From positions 434,001 through 498,000 of the forward strand of contig NZ_JSUS01000032.1 of assembly GCF_000805455.1 (NCBI RefSeq): 64,000 nucleotides of DNA. Direction: 5' to 3'. Made by a program: the position numbers and the translations under genes. Source of the DNA: Acinetobacter sp. A47 (GTDB lineage Bacteria > Pseudomonadota > Gammaproteobacteria > Pseudomonadales > Moraxellaceae). Of the stretch, positions 56,793-64,000 are shown piece after piece. The notes beneath the pieces were generated by a model. The model was not told the origin of the DNA. It ran no database searches and worked only from the letters and a program-made list of their open reading frames with translations. Within the stretch, counting starts at the first letter, position 1. The number at the start of each line of letters is the position of its first letter.

Positions 56793-58238
56793 ATGGATTT
56801 CAATTTGACAGTTTTGGAGTTGGCAAGAATTCAGTTTGCTTTCACCGTTTCATTTCATATTATTTTTCCGGCAACCTCAATTGGTCTGGCCTGTTTTTTG
56901 ACAATCCTTGAGTGGAAGTGGCTCACCACCCAAAACCTGATCTATAAAAGCCTTTACAAATACTGGATCAAGATTTTTGCAATTGCCTTTGGTATGGGTG
57001 TGGTCTCCGGTGTGGTGATGAGCTATCAGTTTGGCACCAACTGGAGCGAGTTCTCCCGCATTGCCGGCAGTATCACGGGCCCATTGTTAACTTATGAAGT
57101 CCTGAGCGCTTTTTTTCTGGAAGCGGGCTTCCTGGGCATCATGTTATTTGGCTGGGACCGGGTCAGTCCGAGGGCCCATTTTATATCTACCCTGATGGTT
57201 GCTGTGGGTACCTGTATTTCGATGTTCTGGATCTTGTCATCAAATAGCTGGATGCAGACGCCTCAAGGCTTCATTATTGACAATGGCATCATCGTCCCTC
57301 AAGACTGGCTTGCCATTATTTTTAATCCTTCATTTCCGTACCGGCTGGCCCACATGGCAGCCGCGGCCTTTTTGGTTTCTTCCCTGCTGGTGGTCGGCAC
57401 CGCAGCCTGGCATCTTTATAAAGGCCGGCGCGATGAACTGGTCAAAAAATCGTTTTCCATGGGCTTGTGGATGGTTCTGGTCACCTCCTTACTGCAAGTG
57501 TTTATTGGTGATATGCATGGCCTAAATACCCTGCAACACCAGCCGGCCAAGCTTGCTGCCATAGAAGGACACTGGGAAACCAATCATGATAAAGCCATGC
57601 CGTTGATACTTTTCGCCCTTCCCGATATGCAGGCCGAGCGTAACCGGTATGAAGTCAGTGTTCCGTATCTGGGGAGCCTGATTCTTACCCACCATCTGGA
57701 TGGTACCGTTACAGGATTAAAAGACTTTGCGCCAGAAGACCGCCCAAACTCACTGATTGTTTTCTGGAGTTTCAGGATCATGGTCGGCCTTGGAGTATTG
57801 ATGGTGACCCTTTCGCTGCTGTCACTCTGGTTACGAAAACGCAAGCAGCTCTATGAGGCAAGCTGGTTTCATCGCTTTGCCATTTTTATGGGACCCATGG
57901 GCTATGTGGCCATGCTGGCAGGCTGGGTTACCACAGAAGTCGGACGCCAACCCTGGGTGGTCTATGGCATCCTGAGAACCCGGGAAGGTCTTTCACATAC
58001 CGTTTCGGCCGAACAGGTGGGTCTGAGCCTGACCGTTTTTGTTGTGGTTTATACCATCGTATTCGGTACCGGCATTTTCTATATTTTGAAATTAATCAAT
58101 AAAGGCCCTGAATTTGCCGGATTCATTTCGCCGGAAGCTGGTGGTCCTGGTCATTTCAAGACACCGATGCGTCCACTCAGTGCAGTTGATGAAGCAGTAG
58201 AAGGCCAACAAAAATCTCGGGAGAATCCACATGATTGA
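56793..58238 (+). CDS. cydA: Cytochrome bd-type (CIO-like) quinol oxidase subunit I
   Basis: Membrane subunit carrying the haems that reduce oxygen to water with quinol. TM1 holds the haem-ligand His in FAFTVSFHIIFPATS (His22), with the WSEFSRIAGSITGPLLTYE region and GVVMSYQFGTNW. The Q-loop region is short, giving 481 residues. This is the length of the cyanide-insensitive CioA group rather than long-loop CydA. The ATG at 56793 has GGAG six bases upstream; an ATG one codon earlier is possible. It overlaps subunit II by eight bases. Confidence 0.93.
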   Translation: MDFNLTVLELARIQFAFTVSFHIIFPATSIGLACFLTILEWKWLTTQNLIYKSLYKYWIKIFAIAFGMGVVSGVVMSYQFGTNWSEFSRIAGSITGPLLTYEVLSAFFLEAGFLGIMLFGWDRVSPRAHFISTLMVAVGTCISMFWILSSNSWMQTPQGFIIDNGIIVPQDWLAIIFNPSFPYRLAHMAAAAFLVSSLLVVGTAAWHLYKGRRDELVKKSFSMGLWMVLVTSLLQVFIGDMHGLNTLQHQPAKLAAIEGHWETNHDKAMPLILFALPDMQAERNRYEVSVPYLGSLILTHHLDGTVTGLKDFAPEDRPNSLIVFWSFRIMVGLGVLMVTLSLLSLWLRKRKQLYEASWFHRFAIFMGPMGYVAMLAGWVTTEVGRQPWVVYGILRTREGLSHTVSAEQVGLSLTVFVVVYTIVFGTGIFYILKLINKGPEFAGFISPEAGGPGHFKTPMRPLSAVDEAVEGQQKSRENPHD

Positions 58239-59235
58239 TCTTTCATTAATATGGGTCGGCGTGATCGGTCTGGCTGTTCTCATTTATGTGGTGATGGATG
58301 GCTTTGATCTGGGCATCGGGATTCTGTTTCCGTTTATCCGGGATCAGGCAGAACGGGATGTGATGATGAATACCGTGGCACCCGTCTGGGATGGCAATGA
58401 AACCTGGATGGTATTGGGGGGTGCAGGCCTGTTTGCAGCCTTTCCACTGGCTTATTCGACCATACTTTCTGCATTTTACATGCCGATTATACTGATGGTG
58501 ATTGCCTTGATTTTTCGCGGCGTGGCCTTTGAGTTCCGCTTTAAAGCAGGCCGGACCCGCCCTTTATGGGATTATGCCTTTATCGCTGGTTCAATCATTA
58601 CCAGCCTGCTACAAGGAATCATTTTAGGCGCCTACATTCAGGGTATCAACACAACCCACGGCATTTTTTCAGGGCAGCCCTTTGACTGGTTAACGCCGTT
58701 CTCGCTTTTTACCGGTATCGGGGTATTGGCCATGTATGCAGCTCTGGGATGTGGCTGGCTGATCCTGAAAACAGATCATCAGTTACAGCAAAAAATGTAT
58801 CAATTGATGCCCAAGCTGATTCTTTTTTTGCTGGCCATTTTTGCGGGTGTCAGTCTGTATACCCCTTTAATGCATGCAGAGATTGCTCATCGCTGGTTCT
58901 CCCTACCCAACCTGTTTTATTTTAGCCCCGTCCCTATTCTGGTTTTATGCTTTGTCTATCTGATTTTACGGGCATGCAAAAAACAGTATGAGCTTCAACC
59001 CTTTGCATATACGCTAGTGCTGGTTTTTCTGGCCTTTAGCGGTTTCGTCATTAGCTTGTGGCCCAATATTATTCCTCCATCCGTCAGTATCTGGCAGGCG
59101 GCTTCTCCGTATTCGAGCCAGCTGTTTACACTGATTGGCGCACTCATCCTGATCCCGATCATTATCAGCTATACCATTTTGGCCTATTGGGTGTTCAGAG
59201 ATAAAGTCCGGGTGGGCGATGAAGGTTATCATTAA
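58231..59235 (+). CDS. cydB: Cytochrome bd-type quinol oxidase subunit II
   Basis: 334-residue polytopic membrane subunit that stabilises the bd oxidase. It opens with WVGVIGLAVLIYVVMDGFDLGIGILFPF and has NTVAPVWDGNETWMVLGGAGLFAAFP, both typical of CydB/CioB. ATG 58231 overlaps subunit I. A DUF2474 gene follows directly. Confidence 0.95.
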   Translation: MIDLSLIWVGVIGLAVLIYVVMDGFDLGIGILFPFIRDQAERDVMMNTVAPVWDGNETWMVLGGAGLFAAFPLAYSTILSAFYMPIILMVIALIFRGVAFEFRFKAGRTRPLWDYAFIAGSIITSLLQGIILGAYIQGINTTHGIFSGQPFDWLTPFSLFTGIGVLAMYAALGCGWLILKTDHQLQQKMYQLMPKLILFLLAIFAGVSLYTPLMHAEIAHRWFSLPNLFYFSPVPILVLCFVYLILRACKKQYELQPFAYTLVLVFLAFSGFVISLWPNIIPPSVSIWQAASPYSSQLFTLIGALILIPIIISYTILAYWVFRDKVRVGDEGYH

Positions 59236-59247
59236 AAGGAAGCAAAA

Positions 59248-59373
59248 ATGAAAAAGCTTCAGTTAAAATTAAGCTCAAAACAGTGGTTTATACTGTTGTG
59301 GTTAGGTGGCTTTTTTAGCCTCCTTGCCATTGCCGGTCTTTTCAGGGCCTTATTGTTTTTTATACAGCAATAA
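59248..59373 (+). CDS. DUF2474-type small subunit of the bd oxidase
   Basis: A 41-residue protein with basic N-terminus (MKKLQLKLSSK) and one membrane segment (about residues 13-32, WFILLWLGGFFSLLAIAGLF). This matches the DUF2474 small proteins found after cioAB genes, comparable to CydX in role. AAGG precedes the ATG by about eight bases, twelve bases after subunit II. It is likely a structural subunit of the oxidase. Confidence 0.8.
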   Translation: MKKLQLKLSSKQWFILLWLGGFFSLLAIAGLFRALLFFIQQ

Positions 59374-59758
59374 CCGGTGATTTCCGGACAGCAAACCCGG
59401 TCTGGAACATGATGCAATTTATGATTAACTCGGGCAGATTCCTGAATGGCTATCTGTGATATGAGTGATCATTGATCTTGTTATGTATTTAGCCCTGAAC
59501 GGATATTCGGGAAACGTTTCTTTTTTGTAGTTTGCTTCTTTTATACATTCTATAAAACATATTGCTCATCTTAAAAAAGTCACCCGAAGGTGACTTTCCT
59601 ATTCTCTCGCCCCGATGAATAGCAATCGTTTAACAAAACCGTGGACAGGTTCTCAGCTTGCATATTCATTTCTTATTAAGGCTACTCCATTCATTTTGCC
59701 TTAATCGCCATATGCCAGAGCGGCTTTGATTAAATCAACAGATTTTAACAAGCTACGA
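59374..59758. other. Gap after the bd oxidase operon
   Basis: About 385 bases with one terminator (59576-59597) and no gene that can be supported. Confidence 0.5.
59576..59597. terminator. Terminator after the bd oxidase operon
   Basis: AAAGTCACC / GGTGACTTT stem with a CGAA loop and flanking A- and T-runs, able to act on either strand. Confidence 0.75.
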
Positions 59759-59854
59759 TTACTCAGAATCGTGCTGTTTCTTCTTATCTTTGCGGGTTTT
59801 ACAGCAATAACCAAACATGGCACCTAAACTGAAGAAGAACATACGATGTAACAT
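59759..59854 (-). CDS. Small hydrophobic-basic protein (31 residues)
   Basis: An ATG at 59854 with CAGGAG six bases upstream opens a 31-residue frame. It begins MLHRMFFFSLGAMFGYCC, a short hydrophobic segment ending in a Cys pair, and closes with a highly charged tail (KTRKDKKKQHDSE). The good ribosome site and protein-like pattern support a real small membrane-associated protein. No family is recalled; it may be a further small subunit or stress peptide. Confidence 0.55.
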   Translation of the reverse strand: MLHRMFFFSLGAMFGYCCKTRKDKKKQHDSE

Positions 59855-60136
59855 GATAAACTCCTGTTCAATAAATAAGAGATTTCAAGTTATCATATCA
59901 GTTGTTTTCATTTTAAATATATTAATATCACTTATGTTCATAATGAAATAAAATGTAAGTATGAAATATTTGTTAAAAAATTGAGTAGTATTTTATTTGC
60001 AAAAAATAATATATAGACATCAAATAAAGTAGAATCACCTCGCAGCCAATTACTGCAAGCAAGATGATTCTCTTTAGAATATGAGCAAATTTTTCCAGAT
60101 ATTATTGTTATTTATTATATAATTATAAAATATTTT
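59855..60136. other. AT-rich gap
   Basis: About 280 very AT-rich bases. GAATCA and TGATTC flank a loose inverted repeat near 60031-60076; nothing else can be supported. Confidence 0.4.
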
Positions 60137-60325
60137 TTAATAGATTAACTTTTTATGTTTTAAAAGCAGGTCTTTTTTCTCGGTATATAGGTTTTTATTG
60201 ATTTCACTTGACTGGTACATCTTGTTTCTTTTCATCATGAGTTCTGGTTTATAGTTGCCCTGCTGATCATAGTTTGCAGGATTAAGTTCAGGAAAATCAT
60301 CATAATAGTCAGGTATTTTTTGCAT
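60137..60325 (-). CDS. Small hypothetical protein (62 residues)
   Basis: ATG at 60325 (MQKIPDYYDDFPELNPANY), six bases after AGGAG; an ATG two codons earlier is too close to that site. The N-terminal half is acidic and Tyr/Asn-rich; the C-terminal half is strongly basic (KNLYTEKKDLLLKHKKL). No signal peptide or membrane segment. I do not recognise it. It is upstream of and divergent from otsB. Confidence 0.65.
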   Translation of the reverse strand: MQKIPDYYDDFPELNPANYDQQGNYKPELMMKRNKMYQSSEINKNLYTEKKDLLLKHKKLIY

Positions 60326-60579
60326 CTTCATCTCCTATGGCCCAATATGGATTATTAAAAATTAATATATCAAATGATTTACAGCAATAGAGCCATGCAC
60401 TATATAAAGGGCTAACAGCTAAAGATTCTATATAAGAAATGTAAGAAAAATTTACGATGTATTACAAACATTACCAATGTAAATTACGTTTTGCTTGTGT
60501 TTGATTATTGACAACTCAACTATTATAAATTTCCTATCACCTTATAATAAAAATAAAATAGCAATAAGAGATATTCACA

Positions 60580-61431
60580 TTGGACAACAGAATAGACAAT
60601 GAGATTAACAATCTGACGGCATTGGCAGATTTAAGTACTGCACTTAAGCTAAATAATAATAAGCTATGTCTGTTTCTAGATATAGATGGCACCTTGTGTG
60701 CTTTTCAGCTCCATCCAGAAGATTGTTATATTCCAGAAAAAACCTTAAATGTGATAGATCAAATTATTGCAAAACAGATTCCTGTCATTGCCGTAACAGG
60801 TCGTGATATTCAGTCAGCTCAAAGGTTATTTGAGCCAATCGACCTGCCAATTGCCGCATTACATGGTTTAGAAATTTACCTGAACAAACAGCAAAAGTTT
60901 AAAAATAAAAATATTTTCCCTGACATGTCTGCACTTTATAACGAACTGGTCAAAGCATGTAGTGCCTATCCGGATTTGCTGATCGAAAACAAATTATCTT
61001 CAGTCGCCTTGCATTATAGAAAAGCACCAAAGCTGGAACATCTCGCAAAAGCCATCATGCTGGAGCTGCAGCAAGCTTTTCCGCATCTCAAATTAATACG
61101 GGGGAAATGTGTTTATGAACTCATTTCCGCTCAGGCGAATAAGGGTCAGGCCATCAAACAGCTTTTAAATCATTTCAACCAGCAAGATCGTTATCGACCG
61201 GTTTTTATTGGCGATGATGTAACCGATGAAGATGGATTTGAGTATGTAAATCAGGTTCCTGCCGGGATTTCAATCAAGGTAGGACAAGGTTTTACACAGG
61301 CCAGATACCGCCTTCAGGATATCAATCAGGTTCATGAATTTTTAGAAGTATTTTTACAACATAACCAGAATCTTAACAACAACACACAGGGTAGCAAAAA
61401 CTTAATTGGAGAGAAAACATGTCTAAATTAA
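60580..61431 (+). CDS. otsB: Trehalose-6-phosphate phosphatase OtsB
   Basis: HAD-family phosphatase that finishes trehalose synthesis. The nucleophile motif LFLDIDGTLCAF is near residue 32, IPVIAVTGRD near 69, and FIGDDVTDEDGFEYVN near 213. It begins at a TTG (60580) after AAGAGA; no suitable ATG lies near, so the rare start is likely real and may limit expression. 283 residues. It overlaps otsA by 13 bases. Confidence 0.92.
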   Translation: MDNRIDNEINNLTALADLSTALKLNNNKLCLFLDIDGTLCAFQLHPEDCYIPEKTLNVIDQIIAKQIPVIAVTGRDIQSAQRLFEPIDLPIAALHGLEIYLNKQQKFKNKNIFPDMSALYNELVKACSAYPDLLIENKLSSVALHYRKAPKLEHLAKAIMLELQQAFPHLKLIRGKCVYELISAQANKGQAIKQLLNHFNQQDRYRPVFIGDDVTDEDGFEYVNQVPAGISIKVGQGFTQARYRLQDINQVHEFLEVFLQHNQNLNNNTQGSKNLIGEKTCLN

Positions 61432-62855
61432 TTATTCTATCGAATCGTGTCAGTATACCAAATGGGCAAAAACCTTGTGCAGGCGGACTGGCTGTCGCCA
61501 TACAGGACGCTTTAGATGAGATTGGCGGTATCTGGCTCGGATGGAACGGAGAAAAAGTTGACTCCCAGCAACAGGTCAGCTTTAGCACGCTCAGTAAAGG
61601 ACATATTGAATATATCACCTGCCCTTTAACCACACGACAATATTCGGATTACTATGCCGGCTTTGCCAATAATACACTCTGGCCAGCCATGCATCATCGA
61701 TCGGACCTGATTGAATATAGCTCTTCAGAATATGAAGGCTACCAGCAGGTCAACTCGTTATTTGCACAAAAACTTGCAGAAATTGCACAGCCGGAAGATA
61801 CCATCTGGGTACATGACTATCACTTCCTCAGTGTCGCCCAATATTGCCGTGAACTGGGCATGCGTAACAAGATCGGTTTTTTCCTGCATATTCCTTTCGC
61901 GCCTTTGTTTATCTGGCAAAAAATTCCGTGTGCCCAACAATTGATCGAACACTTATGCCAGTATGATGTCATCGGCCTGCAAACTGATAAAGACCAGAAA
62001 ACCTGTATGCAAGTATGTACCTCTTTATTAAAGGCACAGAAAATACAGCAGACCCGATTAAGTTATCATCAACGCCTTACAACCATTAAGTGCTATCCAA
62101 TTGGCGTCAATCCCGAGGCGATCCAGAAAGCTTCGCAACAGTTTATTGATGTTCAGGACTTTATTACCCGCCCGGTCGAACTCAATGCAGCCAAAACCAT
62201 TATCGGGGTTGATCGTATTGATTATTCAAAAGGCTTGCTGGAACGCTTTCTTTCTTATGCTGAATTTCTGGAGAAATATCCTGAATACCGGCAGCATATC
62301 CAGCATTTACAGATTGCTTGCCCTTGTCGGCTTGAAGTGCCTGCCTATCATCGTCTGTTTGAGCGATTCAAGATCAAGGTCGAGATGATTAATCAGGAAT
62401 TTGCACAGGAAAACTGGCAGCCTGTGGAATGTATTTATGATGCGGTTAAACATCATCATCTCATGCAAATCTATCGTCAGGCCGATATCTGCTGGATCAG
62501 TTCAATACGGGATGGAATGAATCTGGTGGCCAAGGAATATATTGCAGCCCAGAATCCGTCTAATCCGGGTGTATTGATCCTATCCAAATATGCCGGGGCG
62601 GCAGAGCGCATGACCGCAGCAATTCTGGTCGACCCGACAGACAAGACGGCGATGGTGAATGCCCTGAAGATAGCGCTGGAGATGCCACGTCAGGAACGCA
62701 TTTCACGATATAAACAACTGATGAAAGGTTTAAAAGATTTTGATATTAATGATTGGCGCAATGCATTTCTTAACGACTTACAGGACAAAACAGCTTTACA
62801 GGATTTCAGATTTATGGGAATGCGTAACGTTAACCCGATTTATCAAAACCTATAG
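61419..62855 (+). CDS. otsA: Trehalose-6-phosphate synthase OtsA
   Basis: GT20 glycosyltransferase that joins glucose from UDP-glucose to glucose-6-phosphate. NRVSIPNGQKPCAGGLAVAI at the N-terminus, IWVHDYHFLSVAQYCR, GVDRIDYSKGLLERF and SSIRDGMNLVAKEYI are diagnostic. 478 residues, normal. With otsB it makes trehalose, a desiccation and osmotic protectant. In-operon overlap with otsB indicates translational coupling. Confidence 0.95.
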   Translation: MSKLIILSNRVSIPNGQKPCAGGLAVAIQDALDEIGGIWLGWNGEKVDSQQQVSFSTLSKGHIEYITCPLTTRQYSDYYAGFANNTLWPAMHHRSDLIEYSSSEYEGYQQVNSLFAQKLAEIAQPEDTIWVHDYHFLSVAQYCRELGMRNKIGFFLHIPFAPLFIWQKIPCAQQLIEHLCQYDVIGLQTDKDQKTCMQVCTSLLKAQKIQQTRLSYHQRLTTIKCYPIGVNPEAIQKASQQFIDVQDFITRPVELNAAKTIIGVDRIDYSKGLLERFLSYAEFLEKYPEYRQHIQHLQIACPCRLEVPAYHRLFERFKIKVEMINQEFAQENWQPVECIYDAVKHHHLMQIYRQADICWISSIRDGMNLVAKEYIAAQNPSNPGVLILSKYAGAAERMTAAILVDPTDKTAMVNALKIALEMPRQERISRYKQLMKGLKDFDINDWRNAFLNDLQDKTALQDFRFMGMRNVNPIYQNL

Positions 62856-62870
62856 TTTTTCTCTTTGCAA

Positions 62871-62900
62871 TGACTGGCAATATCCAGATATTGCCAGTCA
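62871..62900. terminator. Hairpin between otsA and the MFS gene
   Basis: Perfect 13-base stem TGACTGGCAATAT / ATATTGCCAGTCA with a CCAG loop between two convergent genes. A T-run is weak, so it may terminate through structure alone. Confidence 0.6.
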
Positions 62901-62912
62901 ATAGATGCAACT

Positions 62913-64000
62913 TTATTTCACTTCAGTAAAACGGTTTAAGGCCACAATCATCAATAACAAGGCAGACAATATAATGAAAACCGTACTTAACCCGACCAGT
63001 TCCCCGATCATGCCAATAAAGGCCGGCCCGACCAGAATGCCGGTATAAGCCAATGTCGACACACATGACAGTGCAACTGCGCTTGCCATGACTTTCTGAC
63101 GGCCAGCACGGGAAAACATGATCGGTACAATATTGGAACATCCCGCTCCAACCAGCACATAGCCCGCTAGTACCAGCCACCAGTGTGGCGCAACACTGAC
63201 CAGTGCCAAACCAGCAGCGGCACAAATCGCGCTATAGCTGAGCAGTTTTTTCTCACCAAAATAGCGGATCAGATAATGCCCGGTAAAACGTCCGGTGGTC
63301 ATGGCAATTGCAAAAAAGGTATACGCCAGTCCGGCAAAAGCAGTATTTACCCCATATTCATGGGTCAGATAAATCCCGCTCCAGTCCATTGCGGCACCTT
63401 CTGTCATGAAAATGATAAAACAGGCGATACCAATCAACACAATCAAGGGCTGTGGCAAACGCTGAGCTAGAGTCTTTTTAGCGGCAGACTGCTGTTCAGG
63501 AGCAGTATTTTCTACAGCTTTTATACTCAGGGGAACTGACAGAAAAGCGATTACCACCAAAAGCAGGCTTACTGCAAGCGCACTGATCCAGGGTGAAATC
63601 CCCAAGGCAAGCAAGGCAGTCACGGTTAGTACACCCGCCAGGCCACCCAGACTGGCCATCCCATGAAATCCGGACATCAGTGATTTCAGGCTGTTTTTCT
63701 CTACCACCACAGCCTGGATATTCAGCGCAACACCCAAACTACCTGATGCCGTACCGAATAAGAATAAGGAGATGGCCATCATTAAAGGCGTACTACATAA
63801 GCTTAGGCCCGGTAGCAAAACGGCCAGCAGTAATAAAGCGAAACCAATGGGTACACGGCAGCCAATCCGCTGCACAATTTTACCTGTTGCAGGCATGGCC
63901 AGCATCGCACCTAAACCACCGCATAATAGCAACAAGCCAAAATCTGCATGGTTAAAATGCAGGCGCTGCTGTGCAAAAGGAATCAGCGGAGCCCAGGCAG
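62913..64000 (-). CDS. Major facilitator superfamily transporter, 5' end outside the window
   Basis: The frame remains open to base 64000, so the true start lies beyond it. About 362 residues are visible, with roughly eleven hydrophobic segments. The visible N-terminus reads AWAPLIPFAQQRLHFNHADFGLLLLCGGLGAM, typical of TM1-TM2 of sugar or drug MFS proteins. Loop motif GKIVQRIGCRVPIG matches the MFS signature between TM2 and TM3. The substrate is unknown; proximity to otsA does not prove a link. Confidence 0.85.
   Translation of the reverse strand, partial: AWAPLIPFAQQRLHFNHADFGLLLLCGGLGAMLAMPATGKIVQRIGCRVPIGFALLLLAVLLPGLSLCSTPLMMAISLFLFGTASGSLGVALNIQAVVVEKNSLKSLMSGFHGMASLGGLAGVLTVTALLALGISPWISALAVSLLLVVIAFLSVPLSIKAVENTAPEQQSAAKKTLAQRLPQPLIVLIGIACFIIFMTEGAAMDWSGIYLTHEYGVNTAFAGLAYTFFAIAMTTGRFTGHYLIRYFGEKKLLSYSAICAAAGLALVSVAPHWWLVLAGYVLVGAGCSNIVPIMFSRAGRQKVMASAVALSCVSTLAYTGILVGPAFIGMIGELVGLSTVFIILSALLLMIVALNRFTEVK

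Noticed and set aside
60480..60530. Sigma-70 promoter for otsB from TTGACA and TATAAA
   Set aside because: The two boxes are only about 11 bases apart, too close for a standard promoter.

Overview
The window is a piece of a gamma-proteobacterial chromosome, almost certainly an Acinetobacter. The reasons are an AlkM-type alkane hydroxylase with a divergent AlkR-like regulator, a complete phenylacetate (paa) cluster with divergent paaZ, a fused moaCB gene, moderate-to-low GC content with AT-rich gaps, and protein sequences that read as Acinetobacter throughout. These assignments come from remembered family features; no search was run. No tRNA, rRNA, phage, insertion sequence or CRISPR was seen.

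Layout. 1-2.2 kb: the tail of a Cache-domain sensor protein and an APC amino-acid permease that looks damaged (in-frame stop near its likely start, expanded Tyr-Thr repeat). 2.3-13.4 kb: phenylacetate catabolism on the minus strand, transcribed paaA-B-C-D-E-F-G-H-J, paaK, paaX, paaY. paaZ (13.7-15.8 kb) is divergent and is followed by a DUF1330 protein and two acyl-CoA dehydrogenases, one of which seems to lack its catalytic base. Together these activate phenylacetate to its CoA ester, epoxidise and open the ring, and beta-oxidise the product to acetyl-CoA and succinyl-CoA. 19-23.6 kb: a small membrane protein, glutathione reductase, alkM and alkR. 23.6-34.9 kb: the essential envelope operon pyrH-frr-uppS-cdsA-dxr-rseP-bamA-skp-lpxD-fabZ-lpxA, then rimO. 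36.6-39.2 kb: ntrB-ntrC behind a sigma-54-like promoter.

39.3-46.6 kb: a TetR regulator, argF, a phosphatase-like protein, ispF, an LprI-like periplasmic protein, a D-amino-acid dehydrogenase behind a tandem glycine riboswitch, a hypothetical protein, and fumC. 46.7-52.1 kb: a GalE-like epimerase with an altered active site, tusDCBE (tRNA 2-thiouridine sulfur relay), a DMT exporter with a divergent MocR regulator, and an HxlR regulator. 52.3-56.3 kb: molybdenum cofactor genes moaA-D-E-CB-moeA. 56.8-59.4 kb: a cyanide-insensitive-type bd quinol oxidase with its DUF2474 small subunit. 59.7-60.3 kb: two small-protein genes. 60.6-62.9 kb: otsBA for trehalose. The window ends inside an MFS transporter.

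The points most worth a second look are the glycine riboswitch on a D-amino-acid dehydrogenase, the interlocked palindromes upstream of paaX, the probably non-catalytic acyl-CoA dehydrogenase paired with a normal one, the GalE-like protein without its active-site lysine, the sigma-54-like promoter of ntrBC, several very small proteins, and the damaged permease at the left edge.
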